This document shows, in pieces, positions 13,011-23,732 of a DNA stretch of 64,000 nucleotides. The translations under genes and the position numbers were made by a program. Position 1 is the stretch's first letter. The number at the start of each line of letters is the position of its first letter. The stretch spans positions 1,249,116-1,313,115 of the forward strand of contig VZTI01003251.1 in the NCBI GenBank assembly GCA_013397865.1. The letters are read 5' to 3'. The DNA is from Struthidea cinerea (lineage: Eukaryota; Chordata; Aves; Passeriformes; Corcoracidae). The notes under the pieces are model-generated. The model had not been told where the DNA came from and did not search any database. It was given only the letters and a program-made list of their open reading frames with translations.

Positions 13011-13111
13011 GACCTGGATGTTTTCCTCCGCTCTGTGCTCAATGTCTTCCCTAACAGACCGGGGATCTCCACTGAGATCATAAAAGTATTAAGCAAGAAC
13101 ACCAGCGCCAC
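13011..13111 (+). CDS. Best candidate coding exon in the window, product unrecognised
   Basis: A 101-base block (33 codons plus 2 bases) opening directly after the acceptor 'aacaaatgttttag' and ending at the strong donor GCCAC|GTGAGT at 13112. Read in frame, a stop closes each side immediately (TAG at the acceptor, TGA at the donor), so the open frame matches the splice boundaries exactly. It begins DLDVFLRSVLNVFP, then NRPGISTEIIKVLSKNTSA. Third-position GC is about 67%, above first (about 45%) and second (about 36%), the usual coding order, and CpGs are retained in AT-rich surroundings. An alternative internal acceptor at 13057 keeps the same frame. I do not recognise the protein. The block is only 101 bases, so an isolated relic exon or chance cannot be excluded. 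Confidence 0.45.
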
Positions 13112-13219
13112 GTGAGTGGGTATCCGTACAAGCCGTGCAAGCAGTAATAATTTATATGACCTTCTCTGCTGCTGATACTCTTAGCTCAGTTCTTGCCCTG
13201 CTCTTTCCCTTCTCTGCAG
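13112..13219 (+). other. Predicted 108-base intron between two candidate exons
   Basis: Begins GTGAGTGGG and ends in the pyrimidine-rich 'ctctttcccttctctgcag', both close to consensus. Candidate branch-point adenines lie in 'ctgctgatac' and 'cttagctcag' 30-50 bases before the 3' end. A length of about 100 bases is normal for a small vertebrate intron. It depends on the flanking exons being real. Confidence 0.35.
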
Positions 13220-13268
13220 GGAACATCAGAAGTTATTCATCTCCTACAAGTTAAAAAAACCCCCTTGA
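13220..13268 (+). CDS. Candidate terminal coding segment following the 13011-13111 exon
   Basis: Joining 13111 to 13220 completes a threonine codon, then EHQKLFISYK, LKKPP and a TGA stop at 13266-13268. The acceptor (CAG at 13217-13219) is one of the best on this strand. The alternative is a short exon ending at the weak donor TACAA|GTTAAA. No AATAAA is evident within the next few hundred bases, which weakens the terminal-exon reading. Confidence 0.3.
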
Positions 13269-15249
13269 GTTTGCCTCAAATGCATCAGGGGATCTGGGAA
13301 AGTTTGTCACAGATTATGTGTCGATGTAGGCACTGTTACTTAGAGGGTACATTATTGATAAAAGCTAAATATTTCATCTTTCTGCACCGTCTCTAAACAA
13401 AACTGGCATTTACTTACCAGGAGGCTGAAAGTTCAGCCTTTTCAATATTATAACAAGGAAACACTTTGGCAATTTCTAAAGAAAATTTCTCTAAAGAAAG
13501 CAGGTACCGGCCTCTCTGCAGCTGTAGTCAAGGAAAGCCTCTCAGCATTCATTCCCAAGGAGGGGTCTGAAGCTCCAGAGGGGTCCCCAGCAGCTGTGCC
13601 CTGTGTCAGGCTCCACACAGAGCCCAAGGGACACCGAGGGGGAGGAGGGACAGCTTCAATTCTACATTTCTAGCACTCTTACAGGCCAAGTCCAATGCAT
13701 CCTGTTAGCTGCATGCAGGTGTTTCTGAGTGTTTGTGCTTTAATTATTCATAACATCAGCTTCATATTTTATGGATTATTCTGCATCAGTGCTGGTACTT
13801 GCCTCATGCATTATGCATGCACCTGAATCTGTTCTGATGGGAGGCACAAAAGACACAAAGCATGTCTATCACCTGTATGCTTCTGATTAGAAGAGAGAGT
13901 TTGTAACCCTGAGCCTGAATTGAATCCCAAATGTGTCTTCCTTTGTCCCATAACTGCACATCCCCGATGAACAAAATGTATCTTTTTATTCTTCTCTCTC
14001 ACTCAAACTCTCCTAATTTTACTTTTCAGCCAATGTCAGCTTACAAAAAAACCATTTCCCTTATAGAACGTACATATTTCTGAGTGCTGGTTCAGAAGTA
14101 CAGTATACTAAAAATCATAGCGAAGGCCACTTTTAAAGTAAGATCTCTGAATGAACCAAAGTCATCCAGTCTAAACATAGTACACTGCAGTTTACCCCAC
14201 CAGGCATCAAGAAGACATGGGGTTAACCTCTTCTCAGCATGCTAATGCACCTTACGGTTTAAAAGATGTGACAAATTACTCAGAATTTTGAGGAAAAATC
14301 CAAGTAAAAGTTATTGTGGGTTTTTTTAATTGCTCGTTGTTTCGTTGTGCCTCACACCTTGTTAGCGAGGCCGGATTCCTTTCCTCTCTTTTTCAACATA
14401 AAAACTGTCTTTCCCACAGGGCCCCAACTTTTAACAAATCAGACATTTTCAAAGTTGCCCTGGTCAAGGAGGAAACGATTTTGTGGCACAAGGAATACTC
14501 AGGTTGGATGGGGAGACAGTGCTGCAGAGGGATGGGGGCTGGCACTGCTCCCACTCAGGCTGGCACCTGGGAAAGGGCTGTGCCATCTCCTCTCACCTGC
14601 CCCCAGGGAACCTCCATCAGCCCAGTGCCACGCAGGGGGGCATTTCCTTTTCCCTTGAAATCCAACTTTCCACTAAAATTGCCAGTATAGCTTTAGCAAA
14701 GGACAACCCAGGAAAGAGTTCTTCAATCACAGAGATATATTTTAAGAAAAATGGACCAAAATGATGTATACAGATTTAAATAGCTTCCTAAACCCAGAGC
14801 ACTGAGTTCTGAGCATGGAGAAGAGCTTGAAGCTAATTAAAACCAGTTGGCAACAGCCCTGAGTTCAAGCAGACAATAATCAGTGTCCTGCATTCAAAAC
14901 AGTACGAGTGTTCAACATGAAGAGAGAGCTCTTTGATTTGGGTGTTATCCTTCCCCATTGCTTTCAGCAGGACTCTTAGCTGCCTGTAGTGAGGTGCCTG
15001 ACAGGTTTTTCTCCACTATCCTAGCTAGTCTCCAGCTGGTGTCGGCAAACCATGAGGAAATTATGTCACTCAACAAATTTCAGACCCTATTTTTAATCCA
15101 ATTTAAATAAACTAAACCTTACCTGCCTTCTCTGTATGTTCCTTTATTTGTCAGGTTGAAATGAATCTCAACATGGTTTCATCAAATCATAATTTTTTTT
15201 TCCAATGACACTTAGGAAACAAAAAAAGGTTAAAAATAAATCTGTGCTT
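13269..15249. other. Non-coding stretch
   Basis: AT-rich with GC-richer patches near 13540-13640 and 14480-14650. At 14314-14764 three plus-strand frames are open for 90 to 124 codons at once, which argues against any of them being selected. No splice-paired exon was found. Confidence 0.5.
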
Positions 15250-15725
15250 CTACTCATGGAAGCCTTGCCTGAATAGCCACCTTTTCTGCTGCCACCCTTC
15301 TGTTAGCAAATGTGCACAGTCTTGCTCTGATGGTGGCAGCGGTGTGCACCAGCCTCCACCAAAGGCAGATCTCTCCTCTGCAAAGCCACGTTTTGAGCTC
15401 GCTGTTGGCAACACCTGAAGACACACACTGCTCTCCAGCCTTCCAAGGCGACCCTGCTCTTCCCTCACTGAACTGCGTCACAGTTTCTTTCCACCCCTGT
15501 ATTCTGCAGGGCTGGCATATCCCCACCCTACTGGTTTTGACTTTGAGCTGCCAGGTCCTATTTCGATCTGTAATCTTCCCTTCTACCATTTTGGACTGTG
15601 CTTTGTCAGGATTCCGTACATACCCCCATCCAGGCAACTTTGAGTCTGAAACCCCTCCACAAGCGGCCATGGGGTTCTCATTAAGCCTCCTCGTGTGGAG
15701 GAGGTCTGTTGCACACACAATTTAA
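15250..15725. other. GC-richer island with overlapping open frames on both strands
   Basis: A 154-codon frame on the minus strand (15254-15718) overlaps a 137-codon frame on the plus strand (15312-15725). Simultaneous openness on both strands is explained by low stop-codon density in locally GC-rich DNA. Neither translation shows a domain or transmembrane pattern I recognise. Confidence 0.4.
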
Positions 15726-16534
15726 TAGGGACTTCATCATTTAGACAGGCCTGGTTTAAAACACATCCATATCTCTTCAGCAAAACTTTCAGACTAATTG
15801 GAAGATTTACGCATAAACTCAAAAGTCAACATGTTTAAGTATTTTGTGTAGTAGGTTTCAATAATTTTTTGCAGATGAGGAAAGATTTTAAGCAGAGACT
15901 TTTAGGGAGAACATGACCCCTTCTACATTGCAAAATCTAGGATCCTGATAAATAAACCTTCTCCAAGAATATATGACCTGGATATTTTTATCCCTCAATT
16001 TTTTTAATGGCTGAGAAAGGTGCTACGTGCCAGCAGACAGCTGAGAATGATGCTGGCAAAAAGAACACTTAAGGAAACAACTTTTGCTATGTTTCATCTC
16101 CTAGTTAAACCTGAGCACTTCCCATAACACAGACACAGAAGGTAAAAGGAGCAAGGGAGACTTGGGGTAAACAAACATCTTTGTTTTGAGGTGTTCACCT
16201 TGCCCAGTGATTGCTTGTGACCAAACTCAGCAGAATGCTCACGCACACAACCTTCTGTAACATTCAGCAAAATTTCATAATTTGCCATTTATCTCTTGCT
16301 AACCTGTCCAAAAGAAACTCTTCAATAAAAGGAGGTGTTTTAGGAAAGGTGACTGTGACTCACCCATCACTTAAAAAGGGCCATATTGAGGGGTTTTTTA
16401 GCAATGCTAATGTGCAGCGAAAGCTTGCGTTTGACTTTTTACTTTTCTACCACAATCCTCTTCCCTCAGTCCCTCATTAGACAGTAGATCTTCATTTATC
16501 TAATTGTGTGAGGTAAGAATGGTTTGTGCAGCAC

Positions 16535-16660
16535 CAATTATGACATTTTAATTAGCTGGCCAAATGTTCCCAATCCTGGTTTTTACCTAATTAGTATATT
16601 TTGAGGTTTGAGCAGTCTCCTCATTACCATACAAATGTTTTTAATAGTGCGAACTTCAAA
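16535..16660. promoter_or_regulatory. Possible conserved non-coding element, homeodomain-type motifs
   Basis: Contains TTTAATTAGC, CCTAATTAG and ATTACC-type core motifs within about 120 bases, a texture common in developmental enhancers. Evidence is motif density only, in AT-rich DNA where TAAT cores are common. Whether it is conserved cannot be judged from one sequence. Confidence 0.2.
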
Positions 16661-16825
16661 AGCAGGTTGAAGAGAAAGAAAAGACTGTCATAGAGCTCAG
16701 TAAGTTTAGAATGAATATTGCACTCCCGATATCGGAAGCATCAGGCACCTGCCTTTCCAGATAACACGGGCTGGTTCTCAGCCCTTCTGTATCCAACTAA
16801 GATAAGGCAAGGAGTAAATATCCTA

Positions 16826-17015
16826 CATTTGGATTTATAGAGCACTTTTTATCTCTAAAGTGCTTTGCAGGCATTAACCACATGATCATTAAATATTGAT
16901 ATTTGCATGATTAATGCTTTGTTGTTACATTATATGAGAAGAAAGATACAAATGTTGGGAGAAGTTATCTGCCTTGGCAGCAAGCCACGACGTTGTGTGT
17001 AACAACTCTGTTCCT
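16826..17015 (+). mobile_element. Ancient L2/MIR-like repeat tail
   Basis: The order of motifs fits the 3' end of amniote L2/MIR-type repeats as I know it: 'tttatagagcactttttatc', then 'aaagtgctttgcaggcatta', an AT-rich middle, and at 16933-16995 a degenerate copy of the 'gaaactgaggca ... gttaagtgacttgcccaag' block (window: 'gagaagttatctgccttgg'). The first block forms an 8-base hairpin, AGCACTTT at 16841-16848 with AAAGTGCT at 16857-16864. Divergence is high. The AT-rich middle has acquired an octamer and an inverted repeat, described separately. Confidence 0.6.
16871..16928. promoter_or_regulatory. Inverted repeat with POU octamer and SOX-like site inside the old repeat
   Basis: GCATTAACCA at 16871-16880 pairs with TGATTAATGC at 16908-16917 with one mismatch. 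Between them lie AAATAT-TG-ATATTT and a perfect octamer, ATTTGCAT, at 16901-16908. CTTTGTTGTTAC at 16917-16928 is a SOX-type site adjacent to the octamer. The sites are visible; regulatory function is inferred. A SOX-OCT style pairing inside an old repeat is a known route to an enhancer, but chance in AT-rich sequence is possible. Confidence 0.25.
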
Positions 17016-18501
17016 TGTGTTTCAGATTTGCTCCTAATAAAAATCTGGCAGCTTTAGAAGCAGAGCTGTGGACATAGTGATCCCGGTGCAACATCCTCAG
17101 GTTCACTTCTTCCTGTATCAATAATTTGTTTTAAATTAAAACATTTTGTCTAGATGGACCATTTCCCACAACAAGCATTCTTTCAGGATTTATGCAGCAC
17201 TAACCTGGTGCATCTCAGTCAGCATCCTGATTTGGGAATTTTACGGCCCCCATCGGCATCACATCTGTAATGCTTCCTTTTCTACAGTAAAGGGAAAGGA
17301 CAACAACTGCCAACAAGACATTTTTCTTCTCTCTGAGTTTAAAAACGTCTTGCATGTTCTTTTTTGTGACTTTGGACACAACTTTTTTAGTCCATTGACT
17401 ACAGAGGAGAGAAATAAACACATAAATTTCTTCATTTTAGTAACAAATTTCTTACTTTTTTCTTAACAAAGACAAAACTTAGCTGCACCAAATAAACAAG
17501 GTATTAGGAGCACAGCCTCAGTTGTTATAATTTAGAACAACTTTGAGAGAGCTATTCCAATTTATCACAGCTGAGGATAGAGTCCCAGAGGGTCTCCTTG
17601 ATAGTTATTTCTCTATATCACATCTCTGCTAGGCCAGAAAGTTCCTGGTTTTCATTAATACTCTTCCCACAAGAGTTACACAGAGGTAACAAATGAAACC
17701 CAAAAAGATTCTAATTGGGTTGACCTGCTTTATCCAGCATCTTTCCCCTCCTTTTAATATTCTCCTAAGACTCAGTGTATGAAGAGCCCATTTAAGCTAA
17801 TCATGACTTGAAGAGAAGCAGCTGAAGTTTTTTTCTTTTTTTAATTTAGCATTTAAAATTCCTTGGAAAGTTTGTTCATTGTAAAATACAAGTGATTGTG
17901 CTGGTATTTTTAATACTTGGCCAGAAAAAAATTTTTCCTTCTTCTTCTCAATGACTTTATAATTGATTCGGAAAGTAGGAACAACTAAAGAATGCAGCAA
18001 AGTGAAGAAAGACTACAAATTCACAGCTTATACCAGGTGATTAAGTGTTCCTATCAGAAGTGACTAACACTTTTTGCTACGCTCAGTCTGCAAAGAGCTT
18101 GCTGCCTTACCCAGGCCAGAGCTTGCTCTCCCCCGGGGAAGCTCAGAGGTGGCTTAGCCTTGGGGCTGTGTACATGGCAAGCCACAGCCTGCAGGAGCCC
18201 CTGCTGCATGAGCAATACTTGCCACGACACACTAACGATGGCTCTTGTGTTATTCCTTACATGAACTCCCTTGCTTCGGTTTTTATGCATCATCCAAATT
18301 CCAGCTAGAGGTAATAGACACACTTTTATTTTTATGATAAACCCTAACAATGTGTCACAGCTAGTAGACAGCTAGACATAGCCACTAAAATAATGCAGCA
18401 GAGGGATGGTAGCCAAGATATACCAGCTCTGTGCCATATTACTCATTATTACAACTACCCTCTGATGTCAACACCTCACACTTTTTTCCTTTTTCTCTTA
18501 G
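17016..18501. other. Non-coding stretch
   Basis: AT-rich with no supported gene. A pyrimidine-rich acceptor-like site ends near 17286 ('ccttttctacag') but the downstream frames close quickly or lack a donor. Confidence 0.5.
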
Positions 18502-18566
18502 CTTTGAACAGGCAGGATAGCAAGTGGCTTATCAGCAAACTACAAACTTCCTGCACTGCTGGAGAG
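18502..18566 (+). CDS. Weak candidate exon, 65 bases
   Basis: The acceptor 'cttttttcctttttctcttag' is excellent. The donor, GAGAG|GTGTTG, is weak. One frame is open across it (2 bases, then LNRQDSKWLISKLQTSCTAGE) and the other two stop within it. The same frame runs on to a TGA at 18586-18588. Product unrecognised. Strong acceptors without a real exon are common in vertebrate introns. Confidence 0.15.
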
Positions 18567-19242
18567 GTGTTGGCTGTGGGGGCTTGATGAGCAACACCAA
18601 AGTCTCTGCTCTGTGCAGTGAGGAGACAAGCAGTAAACGTGTCCAGCGAGTAACTCACTCCAGTGAGCACTCTCCTGGTTTTCCAAGCATTATTGAGCAG
18701 AAAGCAGTGCTCAGGATTTACCTCAGGCCAGAATAGAAACGCTGCTCACCCACACCAGGCAGCTGCACAGAATGAACCCTGGGCTATACTGAGGAGCAGT
18801 CCAGGTATGCAACATTCTCTGAGACACACACAACCTGACAGCCAGTCTCCACTGACTTAACTCCGTGCAGGCTGTTGGGTGCATGCTCTCCACCTGCATC
18901 TTTTCAGGGCACTGGAGCACTTGCATTTTTATATTTATATATTATCGTTAAGTAACACAGGGATCTCAGGCTCCACTACTGTACATGGAAGCCCCGCTCT
19001 GGACAAGGGCTATGATCTGTCCCAGCTCTCCCAGTGTGGTTTGGCTCTGTGATGATGCCCATTGGGAACTGGCCGAGATTGTATTTACAAACACTGGTAC
19101 CAGATTTGCATTTCACAAGAAGATTTCTGAATGCAAACCGAGATCCCAACAGTGACAAGCTCATTCTACACCCAGGGAGTTCTGAAGGATGCAGAGCAGC
19201 ACTTCTCTCCTGTGCAATCACCACCAGCACCAGCCAAACAAC

Positions 19243-19282
19243 TATTATTATTATTACTATTATTATTATTATTATTGTTATT
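19243..19282. repeat. (ATT)n microsatellite
   Basis: About 13 imperfect ATT/TAT units over 40 bases with two interruptions (ACT and GTT). Ordinary simple repeat, possibly polymorphic. Confidence 0.95.
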
Positions 19283-22200
19283 CAGAGTCACAGCATCAAT
19301 TTCTCAACAAAACATATGTCATTATAGCTTGCTACTATCTTGGCACCGCCACATGGTGCTGATGTTATTTCTGGCCTGATAACAAAGGCCAAGGACAGCT
19401 GTAGCACAACCCCGGATCTTGGTGATAGCAGTCTGCTGGAATGCGAGATGGAAGGAGATACCCACAAGAGAGCAGCAGAAACAGAAAAGAACAGAAAAGC
19501 CCATCCTATCATATTTGGGGGGCAGGGAGTTGGCAGGGCCAGTGAAAAGAGGTCTGTATATTACCACACAATAATTTAAGGAAAATACAGAATTTGTGAG
19601 AGTTTCCTTCTAAGAGTTGTGTCAGACTCTCATTCATGCCCCTGAGAGCAGGACTGGTCTGCAGTGTGCTCACACTGACTCCCTGAGAAGTACTGCAGCC
19701 AACAACGGTTAGCAGGACCCCCTTCACAATATAGTCATGTTGGAACAGCCTGTAAAAGGAATGTGAAACTGTTTTTAAGGGGAAATTGTGCTTTGCAATG
19801 CTGAAGTGACAGCAATGCTAGACAAAACATGATTGTATTTTAACCTTTGGTGGAGCATTGTAATTTTTTTTTGTTTAATGCACTTGAAAGCAAGTTAGAG
19901 GAGCAGGCTTTGGAAGACTGCCTTGAAGCAGTTTCCCTTCCCAGAGAGAAGTGTAAGAGGAGCAAGTAGCAGTTTGTTCAATCTTGGTGTTGAATCATTC
20001 CATTACGGCCTCAGAACCCCACACTGGTCAAGACTGCAGAAGATATTTTTCTAACCCATGTCAGATGCACCCAGCATGTAAATCATCCTTAAGGCACGGA
20101 GAGTTAAAGAGACAATAGAGGGCAGGAGAAGAAGGGCAGCAGCACAGCAAAGTTTAGTTGCACAAGGAATATTATATAAAATGTGCCTTGTATTAAGGCC
20201 AACCTGCTTTAGCTAGAATATAGTTCTAAACTTCCAGAGTCTTGTTTTGATCTACAGTCATTAGCATCCATCATTCAAATTCATTATTTACAAATATGCA
20301 TATTCTAAAAGCAAGATATTTTTACAATTGAAGGGAAATCAAATACTTTATCGTGGCAGAGCGCTTGTATTGGTTATCTGCGTTTGGCTTTCTACCGCAG
20401 CTTTACCCTGTCACCGTGTTTCAGCACAGCGTGGTTGGAATTTCTGCAGCGCACCACATAATCAGACATCCCAGCTGTGGGAAGCTGCTACATTGCTACA
20501 GATTTACCCTGTGGCTCTCCACAAAGACTCGGGAGTGTAATGCCAGGATTTGTTCTACCCAACTGCTCTGTTTGACAAGGATGAGGCTTGTGTGACGTGT
20601 GAGCTCAATAGAGAGGTTTTAGCAAAAAGATTGCTTATTTATGTTTTTTATTTTGCCTTGGATTGAAACATTGCTTGGGGGCTCAAATATTTTAACAATT
20701 ATTTTCATTCTGGAATTTTCATTTTTATGCTTACTTATGAAGAAATTAAAACTAAAAAGTATCTTTTATCTTTTGACATCTCAAAAAAACCCCATCCACA
20801 ATTTTCCCAGAAAAATATTGGTTGAGGAAAAATCTAATTTCCCTAAAACTATTAAAACCAGTTGACATTTTTACCATCTCCAGTGATTACATAAAGTTCT
20901 TTAAACCAAGTTTTATCTGGACACAACAGACTCAGTATTTTGTCTACTCCCTAAGCAGCATTTTAAACTGCATTCTGCAATTTGTCATCCTTTTCAAATT
21001 TATAGATTTTCAAATGCTGTTTTTTAGAATTTTTTTCTTCACAGCTTCCTTGCATTGAGCCTCTACTGTAGTATTTACTGCTTACTGGAAATAAGAAGGA
21101 ACATCAAATAAAGGTAAAACAAAACCCAAATATTTAACATTTCTCATAAACTGGCTCGAGATGAACACCTCTGACTGCAGGCATAGTGAAGCACTACATC
21201 ATTAGGACCTCATTTTGAAGAACTTTGGTGTTTAATATTTAAATCTCAGCAAAATAAATTATGTTTATATATGCCAGAGCAATTATCCCATCAAACAGAG
21301 GTGCTTTCACACAGCTCAAGTATATGTAACAGTGGTAGGCTTTTCATATTTTTAATACAGTTGGAATAATTTATTTTAGTAGCTATTCAACAGGAAAGAA
21401 ACACTTCATGCTGCCATTTCCAACATCCTTAAAGTATTATTTTTAAAACCACCTAAAGAATTCAAAAGCGGGGGCACAATTCTCTGTTGATTACATTTTA
21501 TAAGTTGTTATAATTTTTTTTATAAAAAGGAATTGCTTGCTATTAAATACTCCAGGGTTTTAAAGTTATTTCTATAGAGCTATTTTTAATTTATACACAC
21601 ACACACAAAAATAGCTACATTAAAGGACGCAGCAAAGTCACCCAATTGAAAGTTAGCACATGCCAGAATTAGAGAGGCCTGAGAAATCTTCCCTCTGTCA
21701 TTTCTGTGGGCAACATCTCTGCTGCAAGCAGCTCCACAAACCCAGGATACCACTGAAGAGCTAGAAATCGGACCAAAAATGCCGGGGGAAGAATTAAGGT
21801 TCGGTGGGCAAACATAAATCCCACAATTTCTAATTCTGGAGGGCAGGATGGCAAATCCATTGGCTCTCAGTTTGGAATATTGTGAGAAATTAATAAACAA
21901 TCAGGTAACACTATTAAAATTTTATTTCCCCAGCTATTTCCTTCAGTTCAGCTGTCACCACTGCCACTGGGGGATGCCACAGATGTTGGGGGCACAGGAA
22001 GGGTACGGGTGGGATGGGAGCCCAGCAGCTCCCTTCAGACTGGGATTGCTGCTCTGCACTGTGTGTTTTACGTAGCATTGCAGTGTTACTGCTGCTGCTA
22101 TGGCTAAATTGAGTTTTAGCTCTTCAGAGAGTTTTATATTCATATATTAATTAGGGTAGATACCATAATTTTCTTGGGGAATACAAGAATGTGGAAGACA

Positions 22201-22786
22201 AACAGCAACTGGCAAGAGCCTATAACCCAGTTAACTGGAGTACACGGGAGAAAGAACTGTGGCTTTTCTGTAAACCCAGGGGCTTCCAGTTAAATATCAA
22301 ACACCTTCTGTGAAAGTCAAAGACATTTGACATAGTTTATAAAAATTTTAAAAAGTCTTCTCTACTAGGAAAGGGCTGGGTAACCTCTGTCAGCAGGATG
22401 TTTTCTGCATGTATTAACTTCTCTCCAAAAATTTCTGAGCAAGTTTCCACATTCCGCACCAACAGTTCCATGCTCTTGCAGAGCAGCAAAAAAGTCCAGG
22501 CTGAGAATCAGCTCCATGAAAACCATCTCCAGCTGGATGTCCCCACATGCAGAGCATGCCAAGACCTGGCACAGCAGTCAGGCTGCAATTAACATGTACC
22601 ATGACTGTAATTAGATTAAAATCAACATGAAGGGCACTCAGTTCAGCTGCACACAGTTGAATCCTTAGCAAAGTGCCTGATCACACATGCCACACCAAGG
22701 AAGAGCGCAGAGCAGTCTTGAGAAAAGAGAAGTCAGACCCTTAGTTTGGAGACATGAAGACAAGATTAAGAGGCCAGAAAATATAT
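19283..22786. other. Non-coding stretch
   Basis: AT-rich with a short AC run at 21595-21606. Overlapping short open frames near 19290-19730, 20330-20600 and 21590-22140 show no splice pairing or coding-like composition. No repeat family recognised. Confidence 0.5.
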
Positions 22787-22862
22787 CCTTCTTCCCTTGT
22801 TTTCCCTTTTTTCCTCTTTCCTTTTCTTCATTTTTTCTCCTTTTTTTTTTCCTGTTGTTTTG
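22787..22862 (+). repeat. Polypyrimidine tract, about 75 bases
   Basis: Almost unbroken C/T sequence made of CCCTTTT and CTTTTT units, ending about 30 bases before an AG at 22893-22894. It is long enough to act as an extended splice-acceptor tract or simply to be a polypyrimidine microsatellite. It creates long open frames on both strands because it contains no stop codons. Confidence 0.85.
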
Positions 22863-22894
22863 CCTTTGCTGTTCTAATTTGTGGTGTTCTGCAG

Positions 22895-23010
22895 AAGACA
22901 AAAGCCCAGAAGAAGTCGGTATGCTGGCACCACGCCTGGAAAAGCGACATATTGCACATATATTTTTCATACGTTTTCAAAAATATCCATGCGATGGTTT
23001 TTGTGCATGA
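22895..23010 (+). CDS. Weak candidate terminal exon after the polypyrimidine tract
   Basis: After 'tggtgttctgcag' one frame (2 bases, then DKSPEEVGMLAPRLEKR and HIAHIFFIRFQKYPCDGF) reaches TGA at 23008-23010. It has five CpGs in about 100 bases, more than its surroundings. An AATAAA lies at 23392-23397. Against this, the other two frames are open even longer (to 23212 and 23354), so openness alone is uninformative. A GTATGC donor at 22919 would instead define a 24-base exon. Confidence 0.15.
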
Positions 23011-23513
23011 ATTACTGTGCGTGTTTGGCAGAGCAACATCCCTGCCTTCATCCTGGGCAACTACACAAGGACATTCTGCCTCCAGCTCCTGCTGGAGCTT
23101 CCCACAGAAAGAGACTCCAGAAAAGAATCCCTTGCTCAGAGCTGCTCTGGACTATTCTAGTAACTGTCAGCAAGTGCTTGAGAAGAAGCAGAGGGAATGT
23201 GCTACTTTATAATAGAGAGGGGCCTGATATGCAGCAAAATGCAAGTGTAGATATCGGGGCATGGTTCAAATCACAGGCAGAGCCACCAAACCATACATTC
23301 CACGGATTCAGAGTTCCTCATCTGAAAATTATCTTATTTTATCCTTATTCCTAATCTGCCTTGAAGAGCTGGCATGAAGAAAAACTTCTCAAATAAAAGC
23401 TGCATCTAATCTCTATCCCCCAAACAAAAGATTTTTAAACAAATGAACCAAAATCCAGTTGGATTTGAACACACATTATCTTTACAATGAGCCTGTGCAA
23501 TTTTTCTTTACAG

Positions 23514-23732
23514 CTCTGTGTTTGTCCTCCCTGCACTCCTGTTATCTGAACACCTCTCATGCTGAATCCAAAGATGCTGCATTTTTGGGCAGCTCCATGA
23601 GCTTTTCCAAGTGCAGCACTGACACTTCTCTGCATCTCCATGGACTCCCCCTTGGAGCTGCCCAAGCTGGACTGGGTCATGAAGAGGGTTCTGTGGGTGT
23701 GCAGAGACCTCTTGCAGAGGACTCATGGGAAG
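23514..23732 (+). CDS. Weak candidate exon, 219 bases
   Basis: Bounded by the acceptor 'caatttttctttacag' and the donor GGGAAG|GTGGGA, with one frame open throughout (2 bases, 72 codons, 1 base). The block is GC-richer than its surroundings. The minus strand is open here too (23435-23726), which lowers the weight of the frame. The translation begins LCLSSLHSCYLNTSHAESK and has no domain I recognise. Confidence 0.15.

Noticed and set aside
14626..14642. CTCF-like site (CCACGCAGGGGGG)
   Set aside because: Needs an extra base and mismatches at key core positions.
14314..14764. Three overlapping plus-strand frames
   Set aside because: Simultaneous openness in three frames is compositional.
15254..15725. 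154-codon minus and 137-codon plus frames as genes
   Set aside because: Both strands are open over the same GC-richer patch, with no splice pairs, no domain and no recognisable family, so low stop density explains them.
20088..20112. Resemblance of 'taaggcacggagagtt' to a known microRNA seed
   Set aside because: Only the first ten bases agree, the rest differs, and no precursor hairpin is present.
23261..23278. tRNA T-loop-like 'ggttcaaatc'
   Set aside because: No matching acceptor stem, A box or anticodon arm upstream.
22754..23354. 152- and 157-codon frames as single genes
   Set aside because: They start inside the polypyrimidine tract, which contains no stops, and overlap one another in different frames.
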